Below the pieces are notes generated by a model that ran no database searches, had not been told where the DNA came from, and saw only the letters and a program-made list of their open reading frames with translations. A DNA stretch of 64,000 bases from Helicoverpa zea (taxonomy: Eukaryota > Arthropoda > Insecta > Lepidoptera > Noctuidae): NCBI RefSeq assembly GCF_022581195.2, contig NC_061475.1, forward strand, positions 8,804,001-8,868,000. Reading direction: 5' to 3'. Below, piece after piece: positions 12,388 through 24,728 of this stretch. The position numbers and the translations under genes are program-made. Each line of letters begins with the position of its first letter. Within the stretch, counting starts at the first letter, position 1.

Positions 12388-13257
12388 TCAAGGCATCAAC
12401 AGATCTTTTGCTGTTAGCTTTTCTAGCATAAAGGAACCATGGAATCCTTTGATATCAAAACTTACCTCTACATCACTGGTAGTTGGTGGCGGACTTAGCT
12501 CGGTAGTATTTTGAACAATTCCAGTAGTGTTTGTTACCAAATCATCGATAGTCGATGTTTCTGTAGGTGTATATACATTCTCTTCATTAGTAGTATCTTT
12601 ATACATTTCTATATAATCTACAATTGGGTAGTCTGTAGAATTATCCTCATTGATATCGTAATACGTAGTATCAAATTCTTCTATCTGAAATACCTCATTC
12701 TCTCTCTCTCCACCGAGTTTTTCAATAATCCTTTTTATTTGTTCCGTTTTATTTTTAACTCTAGATACAAATCCTGGTTTAGGACTTTCAGTTGTCGTAA
12801 TGGTTTCTGTCCTCTTCTCATTTTTCTGCACTTGGGTCGTTGTAACATTAACATCTGTTGTTGCAATTTGTAAAGTTCCGTTTTTACCTTCCGATTCTTC
12901 TGCTAAGTCCACGTCAATTTTAGCATTTCCTCTTTCAAAGTCCACGTTAAAATCAAAACTTTTGACGAAAATTTTAGTCTTGTTATTGACATTTTTGAAA
13001 ATTAAACTTGTCTCATTCAAACGATTTTCAAACCAGTTGGTAATGTGACGAAGGATTTCGTTCAAATCTTCAACGCCTACATCTTTGATTTGTCCGAATT
13101 TTGGTACTTCTAGTGTAATATCAAAATTTTCTACAACTGATGTTCCTTTTAGAGCTTCATTTACTAATTTAGGGGCACAATTAGTTTTATTTACACATTC
13201 ACTCCTAACACTCGCGACGAATATAGCACATACCACGATTGGTATTATTTTCTTCAT
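12388..13257 (-). CDS. Secreted, Thr/Asn-rich acidic protein (unknown function, intronless)
   Basis: The 289-residue frame starts with a good signal peptide (MKKIIPIVVCAIFVASVRS, then ECVNKTNC). It has two Cys close to the mature N-terminus, many N-glycosylation sequons (NKT, NET, NGT, NVT, NST, NTT) and a Thr-rich acidic C-terminal half. It ends KLTAKDLLMP with a TGA stop. A TATA-like TATAAG lies at about 13293-13298, roughly 36 bp above the ATG, and AATAAA signals lie downstream at about 12117-12122 and 12071-12076. I recognise no domain. Its composition resembles that of the membrane exon at 15959-16858. It may be nested in an intron of the gene formed by that exon and the protease-like exons. 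Probably a fast-evolving extracellular protein. Confidence 0.75.
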   Translation of the reverse strand: MKKIIPIVVCAIFVASVRSECVNKTNCAPKLVNEALKGTSVVENFDITLEVPKFGQIKDVGVEDLNEILRHITNWFENRLNETSLIFKNVNNKTKIFVKSFDFNVDFERGNAKIDVDLAEESEGKNGTLQIATTDVNVTTTQVQKNEKRTETITTTESPKPGFVSRVKNKTEQIKRIIEKLGGERENEVFQIEEFDTTYYDINEDNSTDYPIVDYIEMYKDTTNEENVYTPTETSTIDDLVTNTTGIVQNTTELSPPPTTSDVEVSFDIKGFHGSFMLEKLTAKDLLMP

Positions 13258-13292
13258 ATTTACTAAATATACGTGAACACACTACATGAGTT

Positions 13293-13298
13293 CTTATA
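13293..13298 (-). promoter_or_regulatory. TATA-like element for the 13257-12388 gene
   Basis: TATAAG on the minus strand, 36 bp before the ATG. This spacing implies a very short 5' UTR. Confidence 0.4.
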
Positions 13299-13667
13299 CA
13301 AATGCATACTATGAATTGTTTTGCTGTTCGTAACATATTGTTTGTACGTTCTTTGTGGACTTTATTTGCTTTGAATTAAGGTTTATTTTGGATTGTTTGT
13401 TTTGCTTTGGGAAAGATGTCTTCACCTTGAAGTTTCGTGGCTTCGTTGACTTTGATGGACGATCGCAATAATTAGTGAGGATTGTTAGGGCTTAGTGACA
13501 GAAGGAGCGGGAAGCGGATTAGATGTACAAGCGTAAACACACTGACCTAGGATAATCGTCTTAGTAATTGCATCTGATTATGTATCCATCTCATTGTGAC
13601 AAGTTAATAGCTTAACAAATGAACTAAAGCCGTAGTAATACCATTAAGGCAATTATGTTCAATCATC

Positions 13668-13935
13668 ATCATCCTCCCAGCTTTTTCCCAACTATGTTGG
13701 GGTCGGCTTCCAATCTAACCGGATTCAGCTGAGTACCAGTGCTTTACAAGAAGCGACTGCCTATCTGACCTCCTCAACCCAGTTACCCGGGCAACCCGAT
13801 ACCCCTTGGTTAGACTGGTGTCAGACTTACTGGCTTCTGACTACCCGTAACGACTGCCAAGGATGTTCAATGACAACCGGGACCTACAGTTTAACGTGCC
13901 ATCCGAAACACAGTCATTGGTGTCTAAGATATACT
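13668..13935 (+). repeat. Dispersed repeat family A, longest copy
   Basis: The longest copy in the window. The core 'aactatgttggggtcgg' is followed by the 'ccagttacccgggcaac' block, 'gactggtgtcagacttac', 'gactacccgtaacgactg' and a tail 'aacgtgcc'. Confidence 0.85.
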
Positions 13936-13999
13936 TAGGCAATTATGTTCAAGCGATATCAATTTACAAACGACATTAAAATTTAAAAAAATAGGCATG

Positions 14000-15347
14000 G
14001 GAACAACGACGATTCCTGCATACCCGATTTTTAAATTACCGATTATGTTATTCTTGGTATATTCACCCGCTTCCTTTGGGAACTAATCCGCACACCCAGA
14101 TAAAAAGTAGCTTCCAGCCTTCCTCGATAATGACATCTAACAGTTCCTTAAATTAGCACTCACAAACAAACAAACCAACGCTTCAACGCTAAATATAGCC
14201 CAAACTAAACCTGAAAATACTCGCAAAAAAAACATACTCAATCTAATTTACTAACTAAATAAATCGCTCTACCCAACAAGGTCGTGGCCTTACTCATCAA
14301 AGCTTAGACAGACCGGTCACGATCAACAACTGTAAGATTTTAATTGTCCAGACCAATTACTGGGTCTTTGTGATTTGTGGCTTCATTTCCATGCCCATTA
14401 TTATGAATTATTTTTATAGGAGGGGTTTTTGTGATTTTTGTCTTCGAGGGTGCGGTGTTTTTTGGTGTTCTTATCTACTATTATTATAATTGTATGATTG
14501 ATATTTATTTACGGTCCTTGATACATCTTCTCCTACTTCGACTGCTTTTCAATATTTTATTTTATAGGACTTTTATTATAAGAATATGCTAGCCCTTCTC
14601 CTGTCTTAATAATGTCTATCTGTACGTATATTCACGTGCATTGGCATATTTTTGCACTTATTATATGTAGCTAAGTAATATGTATAAGTCGAGAGTCGTC
14701 GGTAGTAAATATGTAGATATTTTTACACTATAACAACAAAAAACTACAATTAAGTACCTGATTTTTTGCGTTGAATCATTTATATTACCTACTGCTTTAA
14801 AGAAAAAAGGCATTAATAAATATGTAGTTATGAAACAAAACCTTTAAAGATTTGACCTCTAAAGAATAACCGTTAATCTAGTTCATTTGATCATCATCAT
14901 CGGCCTTTTTTGTCCTACTGTGGGAATACGGCCTTTTCTCATAGAGGGAAGGTCCGTCCATGTGGCTACTTCATCATCAGCTTTTTAATCATTTCACTCC
15001 TGGGCTGTGGCCTAATCTCACACAGAGAAGGATTGAGCATTAATCATCACGCTTGCTCAATGCGGGTTGGCCATTCCGACTTTATAGTCCAGGTTTCCAC
15101 GAGATGTTTTCCTTCTTTTTTAATTAAGAAAAAGTCATAAGATCCATAAACAGCTTAATAAAGATACTTCTATTCTCCTTAAAGTCCAATAAAAATCGAG
15201 GTTAACAATGTACAAGAGCAGTCTTAATTACCAATTATATACTGCATAGCATCACCCGTTACATGTAATCTACCATCAAATGACTCAACTGATGTGGATT
15301 GCATTGTTATGAAAGACGAATTCTCATAAATTACTCTGAAGTAATTC
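14000..15347. other. Intergenic or intronic stretch without recognisable genes
   Basis: AT-rich sequence. I see no coding signature. Weak 'catcatcat' repeat traces occur near 14890. Confidence 0.5.
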
Positions 15348-15729
15348 TGAATATTTCTCGAGAAGGATTAGGTTAGGTATAGTCTGAAATCTAGAATGAA
15401 TGAAAAAAGGTTATTGCAGATTTTCTCACGTTAACTTCCTGTCGCCGATATACTTCAAAATATTTTTGTAATGAAAGTTGATTCTTGCTAAATAAACTGA
15501 TTTTTAGATGAATCGTTATTTTGTAATCAGTATTTGTTAATTTGAGAGTTAATGGGGCTTGCTTCTTATGAGTTAGCTAGTTTATTTAGCAAGAATCAAC
15601 TTTCATTACAAAAATATTTTGAAGTATATCGGCGACAGGAAGTTAACGTGAGAAAATCTGCAATAACCTTTTTTCATTAATTCTTGATTTCAGACTATAC
15701 CTAACCTAATCCTTCTCGAGAAATATTCA
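15348..15729. mobile_element. Fold-back element (MITE-like hairpin), 151-bp arms
   Basis: Arms 15348-15498 and 15579-15729 are reverse complements of equal length with only a couple of mismatches around 15390-15402 and no gaps; the loop is about 80 nt. The outer ends read 'tgaatatttctcgag' and its complement. No coding capacity. It lies about 230 bp beyond the splice donor of the membrane-protein exon. Confidence 0.85.
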
Positions 15730-15958
15730 TGATGAAATATTACAGCAAACATTAAATGATAACCAATAGTCTATAAACCAATTTGGCTGAAAATTACAAG
15801 AACGGTAGCTAAGAACTGGGAGACAGACATAAATGTTTATCCGGGTATGGGAAGTATATAAGAAATTACTGTTATGTTAAACTTAGCAGTAGTATTCGAG
15901 AGAAGCGTGTGAAACCATGTACAAAAGCTAGTAAAACATAAATAAAAAAAAAACTCAC

Positions 15959-16858
15959 CATCATTATTTTCTCAGGTTTCCCAGTAACCATCTCCACGTC
16001 ATCAGAACTCCTGGTACTCATCTTACTCATATCAACCAGATCCTTCATCAACCTCTCATCATGTTCGTCATCAACCAACTCGTTTTCGTTCGCTTTCGTT
16101 GTTAACACCACCGGTTCTTCTGTAACCTCGTCAACCATTGCTTTGGAATCATCACCAACCAAGTATCCTTCTATGGTTGTTGTATGTTCTATGACAGTTT
16201 CTGATGTTTCTGGTAAATACTGTTCAGTGGTGTCATCTTCATCAACACATCTTTTTATTTTGTCACTTACTGTTGGTTGTACTGTGTAGTAAAGTTTGGT
16301 TACTGCTGGTTCTTCATTAACCGTTGTTTTAGGTAAATCGTCTTCTATAACTACCCCCGTAACTACTGTTTTTAATATATCTACATCTTTTTTAGTTTCT
16401 TTGGCCTCATTTTCAGTACCCGCATTCATTGGTGGTGTTTCTTGTATCAGCGGTTCTTCAAGAAATACATAATCAACAAATATAGGTCTTGTAGGTAATT
16501 CTATGTAATCTTTTAACTGTTCATACACAATGTTTCTTTTAACTTTCCCTTTAGGATCAATTTCATCTTTCATGAATTCGTCGATATCAAAATCATTGAC
16601 CGTTGATACATCAATATATTCCACATCAGTAGTTGTGTATGATTCTGTTGTATATGTATCTACTTCTACAACAGTTAATTCTAGCTCAGATATTGTTGGT
16701 ATTCTTTTAATTGTGATATTCGCGTTTATGTAGTTATATACATCAGGCCAGTACCTAGCACTGTATAGAAATGATGATATGAGAAACATTATCACGAATA
16801 GCATCATTAGTATTAGCAGTTTTATTGTCATTTTTAACATTGACTGTGATAACTTCAT
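15959..16858 (-). CDS. Type II membrane protein exon with acidic Thr-rich stem
   Basis: A 900-nt exon. I choose the ATG at 16858 (MKLSQSMLKM...) over the in-frame ATG at 16909, because a TATA box at 16931-16937 places transcription start near or below 16909. A hydrophobic segment at about residues 11-32 (IKLLILMMLFVIMFLI) has no cleavage site after it, suggesting a signal anchor with the rest outside the cell. The stem is rich in T, E, D and V, with a K-R pair near KGKVKRN and a single Cys in KRCVDEDD. It ends EKIMM at a strong donor ATG|GTGAGT (15958-15953); reading on gives a second hydrophobic stretch and a stop at 15872 with no polyadenylation signal, so splicing is likelier. The phase-0 donor matches the phase-0 acceptor of the protease-like exon at 4720. 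Confidence 0.7.
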
Positions 16859-16930
16859 CTTGGATTCTTGGACCTTCTTCTTTAGTACGAATATCTTCAC
16901 AATTACCACTTTTATCTAGTTCACACTAGT

Positions 16931-16937
16931 TTTATAT
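16931..16937 (-). promoter_or_regulatory. TATA box for the membrane-protein gene
   Basis: TATAAAA on the minus strand (context CATATAAAACTAG), 73 bp before the chosen ATG at 16858. It argues against the upstream ATG at 16909. Confidence 0.55.
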
Positions 16938-17965
16938 GTACACTATTTCACTTGGTTAAGTTAAACTTTTGAAAATACTAACAATTCACTGACCACTACG
17001 ATTATGTGATTACGAAATGAAGTTCAAATCAACACTAGCTTGAAAATCCAAAGTATGGACTCCGTAGGGATTTTCTATAGGATCATTTAGGAGCACATAT
17101 ATGGTAGCTATTGCGCAGTACAAAACAATACACCATATACTTGCCTTGTAGGTCGGGAAGCACTAATGGTTGCTCAGTTTAGATCTAAGATCATCAATAT
17201 AATCATCCTGTCTGTATGACTCATATATCAGCTGTCAACAGATTTATTTACATATGTAGTTGGTAGTATGTTCACGATTGGAGTACATAGTTGTAGAAAA
17301 TCCAAGGTGTAGTAAGTGTTATGTTTAGATATAAGACAATAGATGTTTTCCCAAACAATTTATTAATAGACACTTCTATGTCAATTTGATCTGCTTTGTC
17401 ATACTTGTAGCAATTAGCCTGATTCATCACCAACTTTTAGTATTTTATTAGTACGTTAGTTTGGGGTACGTAACTTTTCCCAACAATGTTAGGGTCGGCT
17501 TCCAGATGAATCAGATGCAGCTAATAAGGTTGTCTGTAAAAGATCGCTTTTAGTGATAGGACCGCCCATTGTGTCACCGACTTTAAAATCTTTAGGTTCG
17601 TTTTTTTGTTGTATTTTAATTGTTGTACATAATAAAGAGTATATCTATCTATCTAATAAGTAACAATGTTTTATATAGAGCGGCTGTCTATCCGCCCTAC
17701 CCATATTATTTATCGATAGCAAGATAATATTCAATCAAAATAATAAAAACGTAAACAGTATCCGCTCACTGAAGACTAAACAGTCGGCCGATAATTGAAA
17801 TTAAATGAAATTTATTTATTTGCCAGAATATAGGTACAATATGATGGTCGATACAATAAAAAAAAATATGGTTTCACTATATTCGACTTATAATTTAGTC
17901 ATGCAAATATTTCAAGTTCTATAATCTTATAGCTAAAAAAGTACCTACAATCATTTTGCATTAAA

Positions 17966-18302
17966 ACTATTTCTCCTCTAGGTACTCTTTGACTGTATAA
18001 AAACATTTATCAATAAGCCAATTTCTGAGGGAACTCATTGGTAGGTCTTTAATGCGAGATGGTAGCTCATTGTATATTCGAATGCACATTGGGTAACAAT
18101 TTCTACGGTACAATTCGGTTCTCATAAATGGTAAATTTAATTTCTTTGGGAATCTACAGTTAAATGTGCAATCATCACCAAGTTTCTTAAACATATCTTC
18201 ATACAATTTTGTAAATTTGCAAACTTCCTCTATATAAATGCATGCAAGTGTTAGAATTTTTAGTTGTTTGAAAAGCGGTTTGCATGATGTTAAATTATTC
18301 AC
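17966..18302 (-). pseudogene. 3' fragment of a non-LTR retrotransposon (reverse transcriptase C-terminus)
   Basis: A 111-residue open end of a LINE ORF2: LKILTLACIYIEEV, then FMRTELYRRNCYPMCIRIYN, ELPSRIKDLP and FYTVKEYL. This is the C-terminal tail typical of CR1/jockey-type insect elements (usual pattern: '..iKlyN.LP..ik.l....Fk..lk..L....fYs..Efl'). It is followed on the minus strand by a 3' UTR and an 'aaataaatttcattt' tail ending at about 17805. It is 5' truncated at about 18302-18350, so it is a dead-on-arrival copy. Confidence 0.8.
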
Positions 18303-19580
18303 ATTACAAACAGCTCGAATACACCGTTTTTGTGAGACAAAAACGGTGAAAAATTGACCCGATGATAGGCGATTGTTTTAAAAGAATATCTTGATTTCAA
18401 TCAAACTTAGTCAGTTTGATACTGGCAATCTAAATATCTGATCTCTATAATATGTAAGTATTTACTCAACCATTCATCCTCATACTGATTTATGAGCCCA
18501 AACAAACTATGACCGACTAAAAGTTTATAGTACCTATGCAGGTACTCTTGACGTCTTTTCTACTTTATAATTATTACCTTGTGAAAATTTAAGAGACTGT
18601 AATAAATCATTTGAATATTATTCACGGAAATGGAAATGCAATGACAATAAAAAACAAGGAACAGATGTACATGTAGTTTACCTACGATAAATCCTAGCGC
18701 CTGATATTCTTGTTTAGCAATATTTCTTCAAGCATATGATTGCTCACAATGTGTCCTCTAACTATATTTATCTCGCTTATTTTATAGGTAAAGTTATATT
18801 AATATAATTGAATCCTAGAGCAGTAACAAAGGTAAAGTTTGCTATAATTATTGTGCAGTTCGCACTTTCACTTTATTAATTAGTTGCCACTATCTAATGA
18901 GTAGTTAGTAGTCTATGTAACTAATTATGCACTCTGACCGGGAACATCAATTAGGCATCATCTAATTTCTATGAAATAAAATGACTCAGTTAGATTGAGC
19001 TATTTAAATGTTCTTAGCAGAGAAACCATCAAAAGAACTGATGTAGGTAAATCAAACACAAAAGAACTGTATAACAATTATTTATTACACCTTAAAAAAC
19101 TAAATAACAACAATAATATTTACAACACACACACACTCAAACACCCAACAACTCGACAACAACATAACAACAGTAACAACATAACAATAGTACCAACGTA
19201 ACAACAAGGCGGTTTTAACATAAAGGTCTTATACTTAATGGCCTTTCAGCCTTAAGCCTACAAATATTGGAACGCCATTACACGATAATCCTGGCCACAA
19301 TATTTGTAAAATATTAAAGTTCCCATATTTTATAGACGAAATATCATTTTTAAAAGGTGGGGAAGAGTTTTCAGCTTAGAAATAACAATGCTTTAAGAAA
19401 ATGAAATATTTTAAAAGAGTTAATGCTTCAGAAAATCGTAGTTTTCTTGAAGAAATAATTGCCCATGAAATGATAGATGTAAAGCAAGAACATTCAATAA
19501 ATGAATGAGAATAAAAACAAAAGATAGTCGACGCAAAACTGAAAAGTTTCATCATCTGTCGGCCATTTTCATTTCTCAAT

Positions 19581-20069
19581 TTAAATCTTATGCTGTCCCT
19601 TTTTAGTGTGGATAATAGTTTCGTAAACGGGAACCTTAAAAGGCACAGGCTTTTCTACAGGGACCAAAATATGTTTAACCACCTCGAAAGGTACTTCTTT
19701 CACCTTTGGTACATGTACAATCCTTTCTACGGGGTATGGTACAGACTTCTCTACAGGGATGGAAACCTCTTTAATGATAGGGATGACGACGGCCTTAGGA
19801 ACTGGCACTTGGATGGGAATAGGGTGGGGTACAGGAATGATGACTGGCTGATTGACTTTGAACTCTACGTTCTTGGGCAGAGGGACGACAATTTCTTTGT
19901 AGTGTTTGATGGGTTCAGGGTTTTCTTCTTCCACGTGTTGGTGGACGGGGTAGACGTGGGATTTTAGGTCATGGCCACCGTAGTCACCGCCACTGTAGTC
20001 ACCACCGTCGTGAGAGCTGCCTCCGTGGCTACCGAAGTCGAAACCGCCGGAGAAGTCGCTGGCTTGGAA
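19581..20069 (-). CDS. Cuticle-like secreted protein, main exon
   Basis: A 489-nt exon (162 residues plus TAA) with acceptor TTGTCCACAG. It starts FQASDFSGGFDFGSHGG, has a Gly/Ser/Asp/His-rich stretch (GGDYSGGDYGGHD), then a V-P-K/E-V/I repeat region: VPVPKAVVIP, VEKSVPYPVERIVHVP, VPVEKPVPFKVPVYE, ending KKGQHKI. Such VPVEK-type repeats are common in insect structural and cuticular secreted proteins. The phase-0 acceptor fits two upstream donors: 24729 (preferred, with a TATA-driven first exon) and 20162 (an alternative start, MKKHFFLIYFLVIFI). The product is presumably extracellular; no enzymatic motif is present. Confidence 0.8.
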   Translation of the reverse strand, partial: FQASDFSGGFDFGSHGGSSHDGGDYSGGDYGGHDLKSHVYPVHQHVEEENPEPIKHYKEIVVPLPKNVEFKVNQPVIIPVPHPIPIQVPVPKAVVIPIIKEVSIPVEKSVPYPVERIVHVPKVKEVPFEVVKHILVPVEKPVPFKVPVYETIIHTKKGQHKI

Positions 20070-20161
20070 CTGTGGACAAGGAATCAGATAGTTATGCCAG
20101 TCTTTGGGTAAAAGAAGAAATTACATAAGGATACTTGAAAAATCCGAATGAATGCACATAC

Positions 20162-20206
20162 AATGAAGATAACTAAGAAGTAAATAAGAAAGAAATGCTT
20201 TTTCAT
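20162..20206 (-). CDS. Possible alternative first coding exon of the cuticle-like gene
   Basis: ATG at 20206 gives MKKHFFLIYFLVIFI, a hydrophobic signal-peptide core, followed by GTATGT in phase 0 with the exon at 20069. Joined, the cleavage region would be IFQA-SDF. The donor lacks exon-side consensus (ATT|GTATGT) and I see no good TATA box, so this may be chance or an alternative promoter. Confidence 0.35.
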
Positions 20207-20299
20207 GTATTCTTTTTTTGAACATGTGTGGGACAATGGGCCAACGCTCCATTGGTCTTTCAGGTCAATTCTAACTCGAACATGACATAGGTAAATAAA

Positions 20300-23200
20300 A
20301 ATTCATTAAAAACTGCTCACTTTTAGCAACTAAAAACGTCCCGGAATCGGTTACTCGACAATTTAATAACAGAGCAACGTTGAAAAAATCAAATAAAAAA
20401 AAGAGAACCGTTTCCCGCGCGGCGACATGCCCGCTATTTAGTCTGTGGTTCCTTTTTCTTTTTTTCCCCAGTCTGTGGTCCGTTTTACTTTTTGCAGTGA
20501 CGTTTTTATTTTCGTTCGGTAACGGTTATCCAATCTGTTAGATTCGTTCGGAAATCGAGTTAATAGAGCAGATCTTTTTATGAAGTTATGTAATAGCTGT
20601 AACAATTGATTGTCAATTTCGTTTTTTAATTTGAAGCGGTGTGAACGCTTATTAAGTTTACTTTCAAAGTAGAATCGAAAGTGTGTTACTATAATGCATG
20701 TTTTCGTGAACTTTTTGTAACAGTCTAGACATTGAAGAACTTTCTCAAAGTATGTGAAACAAAAACTAACAAAAATAACAATGTAGTTCTCCAAAGTTCA
20801 AGTTAAAATACTTATTAAAGACTTCTTCTTCTAACAATAAACTTTCCTACCACTTGACTGTCATCTACAAAGTAAAATTAAAGACAAAATCATGACGCCT
20901 CGATTCATATTTCAAGCAATATCATTGTTTTTGCGAACACATCATTCTTTATTTTCGTACCGAAGGACCCTCACCTAATATATCATATAACAACTCTGAA
21001 CTCTCATAAAACACGAATTCTACTGACGTCTGTTTTTCCAATAAGTCTATCAAGATACACGAACAGGCTACAACACGCCTTGAGAACATAATAAAAAAAG
21101 AAATAACGCAAGAAAAAAACGTATAATATACTTTTATGACATTTTATATATTTCTGTTAAAGAAAATATACATTAACCGTCAAATCCGTAGCGGACCCCG
21201 ATTGGGGTCTGAACATCAATGTCACCGTAAGCTCGGTTTAGACCCCAATCGGGGTCTGCGAATGAGTCATACACTTTCCTAATTATTTACGCTCATATTT
21301 ATTTTCTTTCCAATCAAACCGTATTTGTGAGTACTAAATAAAATAACTAAATAAATTTAAACTATTTTGACGCATTCAAACCTTTCATATTTAGCATCCC
21401 TTTAGTAATATACCTTTTGAAAATCCAATCGTAATTACCGGGAATTCTGATCGAACTCGCCATGTTTGTTTACATTTGTTGTTTTTTTTAAATTTGAAGA
21501 CGCATAGACAAGATGGCGACGGTGATAGAAGTTTTGCATCGAATGATCCGATTCGTTAAAATAAAGAATCGATTTAATAATTTTATATTATTTGATATTA
21601 TAATATTACTAAATTGCACTTTTGTATACTATAATCTGAAAATAAATTAGGAAAAGTAAAATGACTTAATTTATTTTGAAAAAATGCTAGAAAATCAGTG
21701 GTAGAAAATACGTTGTAGCCGGAATATATTTTTTTTTCGGTTTTTAGGATTTCTGAAGACCGCAAATTTTGAAGACTTATTTATTTTTTCGGGTGTTTTA
21801 TGTACAGAATTCCTGTAGTCCTGCCAAACTTAATGGCGGTTCGTTACTTCCGACTTTTTAACTGAGCGGCAAAGCTATTTGACGAGAGCTGTAGTTAGGT
21901 GTAGTTATCGCAAAATTTTATGACGATTTTATTGTTTGAAAGGGCAAATAGGTAGTCGGAACTGCTACTCGCTGTTCATCGAAAGCTGGTCCAAGATGGA
22001 AGAAAGATGGCCGCCGCTGACTTATTTTTCTTTTCACAAATCTGTCAATACGGGTATCAAATAAATTGCATTGACTAGTAGAACAAGAAAGATTATTTTT
22101 GACCGACAAGCTATAAAGAAGCGCGGGGTCGCTACTCCCCGTCATCCGCCTCAGATCCTCAGAAGTCCTGCGGGATCATTAGGATCAAAAATATTAAGTC
22201 GATGCCTAGAGGAATGAAGCAATTTTTTTTCGCCACCAAAGGACAATGAGCGTTTTGATCTACCTCTCCTCTAGCATTAAGTAATACATCAATAGAAAGC
22301 TTATGTAGTAATACATCAGTAGAAAGTATATGTGTAGTATTTTCTTGTACGGCGGCGATTGTCATTTGTTAGTATTTAGGGAGTTGGACCATGTTTAGTG
22401 AAATAATAACTATGTCTAAAATCTACTGTAGCTTCTTAGGTACTGACAATTTGTTAGAGGTATTTAAGTACGAAATGTTCGATTTAAAAAGGCCTTTCCA
22501 GTGATATATAATTAATTACTAGAGAAGGAATCTAAGGACTTGAAACTAACTATCGATAAAAAACCTTAAACATGTTCTAACATCTAAAGTACTAAGAATT
22601 GGTAAGTAGTATGTAAGTACAAAATGTAACGCTTAAAAAGGCCTTTCAAATGATGTATGACTCATTACTAGAGGGGGAGTAGACCAACATTCAAACATCT
22701 CGCCCAATGTCCTTTACGCCGCGCAATGGTGGCCGAATCATTGTTGTGACTCACGCACACAAAAACCACGGTCTGCTCCGATAAAACTTTCCTGAAAGAC
22801 CGTTGATGCTATCCCCGCACCCCGCGCGCCATTCCGGCGCGCCATCTGAATTTTATTCGAAATTTAAAATTCAAAGGACTTATGAGACACCCAGTATAAA
22901 AATTTTACCTATGCTAAAAACTTTCATAAAACTTTAATATTTTTTCTTCACAACAAAAACAAATTGAACCTATAATTTAAAATTAAGAAATAAAATTGAA
23001 ATAAGTTTCTATTAAAAAATATATATAAAATTGGTATTCGATTATTTATAATAAACATCCGATTTAGGTATCGAATGCACACCGCTGATTGAAAAAAAAA
23101 AATGTACTCTGTTCCAAACTCTACTTGACTTTGATCTTGTAAATTGTTCATTTTTATTGTGTATTTTATGTGCTGATTTTTTAGTTATGAATCATAAATA

Positions 23201-24700
23201 AGTGCACGAAATGTATTGCAACGGATTGAAAATGTTATAAATATGACGTTTGTGTTGTGTTTGAGAAAGTGATGCGATTATTTATTGGTAAGTTTTCACC
23301 AAATTTGAAATGCCTAACTTTTCGATAGACTTAGAAACACCGTAATTATTATCTATTTCTGAATTAACTGACCCCATTTGACCTCCGCACGTTGTTGTCA
23401 AATAAGTGAGCTCTAAAGTTATAGTTAAAATACTTCTGATCAGGCATTACGGACTTAGAATTTATGTGTTGAAAGTTAGTACAAATTTTTGAGTTCCATG
23501 TCGCGATTCAAAATATCCCGCCGAATCAACGGTAAAGTCATATGTCAAAACCTTGTCGAGCAGAGGGGTTAAACTTTTAGTATTTGGGGTTCCTTAGCCT
23601 GGAAAATTAAATAACGCCCGTTTTTTCCCTATTCATTTTACGTCTGACTTAGGTCGGTATGTAGAAAATCAACCGATTATTATCTTCAATCGGATATTAT
23701 TTAAAAAATTCCTAGGTTAAAATCGATGCTCAGATGCTCAAAGCTTGCTCAGGTTCTGCGGATAATTAAAAAAACTACACACGGCCAAACTTTTCTGCAT
23801 TATGTAATCATCAATCAAAATCAATTTTAAAAAAATGCCTTTCCTATAGCAATTACCATCCGAAATTTTAAGCATTACTTACCTATAGTATTTCGTAAAT
23901 TGTCAAATTAACGATATTCAACTTTTAACTGAGAATGCAAGGACCAGTCCACAATTTAGCAGACACTAAGGACCAAAATTTCAAAGTGTTGCAACATACA
24001 GAACCAAACCCACCTTCCCAGACTCAAACCCACAACAAAGCTAGGAAATAAATAGCTCACCCAAATGTATTACCGTTGAATTTTTTAATATAAGTACGGT
24101 TACCACAAAGGGATGTTTTTTATGTGGCAACATCAAAGACGAAGGCAGGATTAATAATATCGCTCATTTCTACAGAATGATAAAAATGTGCTTCTTGTGT
24201 ATTACGGTATTAGGTACTTGGTCCTTGTATACGGAGATTTTTGTGCAGGTGATAAAATCTAGGATAAGGGAACAACCCGTTTTTTCGCATATGACACTAC
24301 TATATGGCTTTGCTCCAAAATGTTTATGTTAGATCTAGAATGTCTTATTTGTTGTGCGTCTTAAGATCAAGGCATATATTTCACCATTTTGTAAGGTAAA
24401 TATCATCTTAAGACAGTCAAGTTACTTTTATTTAAATGTACGATATCTTGCACAATTACATTATTAGTTGCTTAACATTATAAAACCTAAATGCCGAAAT
24501 TGTCAGTCGGACTTTCACGCTGAAATAACTGAACCGATTTAATTTCAATTCGCGACACAGACATTTAAGCGCCTGAAAAAAGATATAAGCTACTTTTTAT
24601 CTAGGGGAGGGAAGTAGTTTGCACTAAACTCGAATGGAACCAAAATTAATGCCCCATTAAATTCACAAATTACGGTTGCATCGCCCTAATTCTGACCTCA
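20300..24700. other. Intron of the cuticle-like gene, repeats and no exon found
   Basis: AT-rich. It includes two inverted copies of 'accccgattggggtct' at about 21194-21260, weak copies of the 'aaaaaggccttt' repeat (22480-22700) related to 63.3 kb, and a tail of the insect 'gggtgaaac'-type repeat near 24490-24640. The 118-residue open frame at 20438-20794 lacks recognisable domains and is not called. Confidence 0.5.
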
Positions 24701-24728
24701 AAGGACCAGATAGTCTTTTCCTTCATAC

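Noticed and set aside
12511..13276. Three plus-strand frames over 12511-13276
   Set aside because: They are antisense shadows of the secreted-protein gene, whose strand is supported by its signal peptide and TATA/polyadenylation signals.
15872..15958. C-terminal extension of the membrane-protein frame with a second hydrophobic segment
   Set aside because: It begins exactly at a strong GTGAGT donor followed by a T-rich stretch, and no polyadenylation signal follows; it is better explained as intron.
20438..20794. A 118-residue minus-strand frame
   Set aside because: No domain, no start context or splice support, and AT-rich composition; probably chance within an intron.
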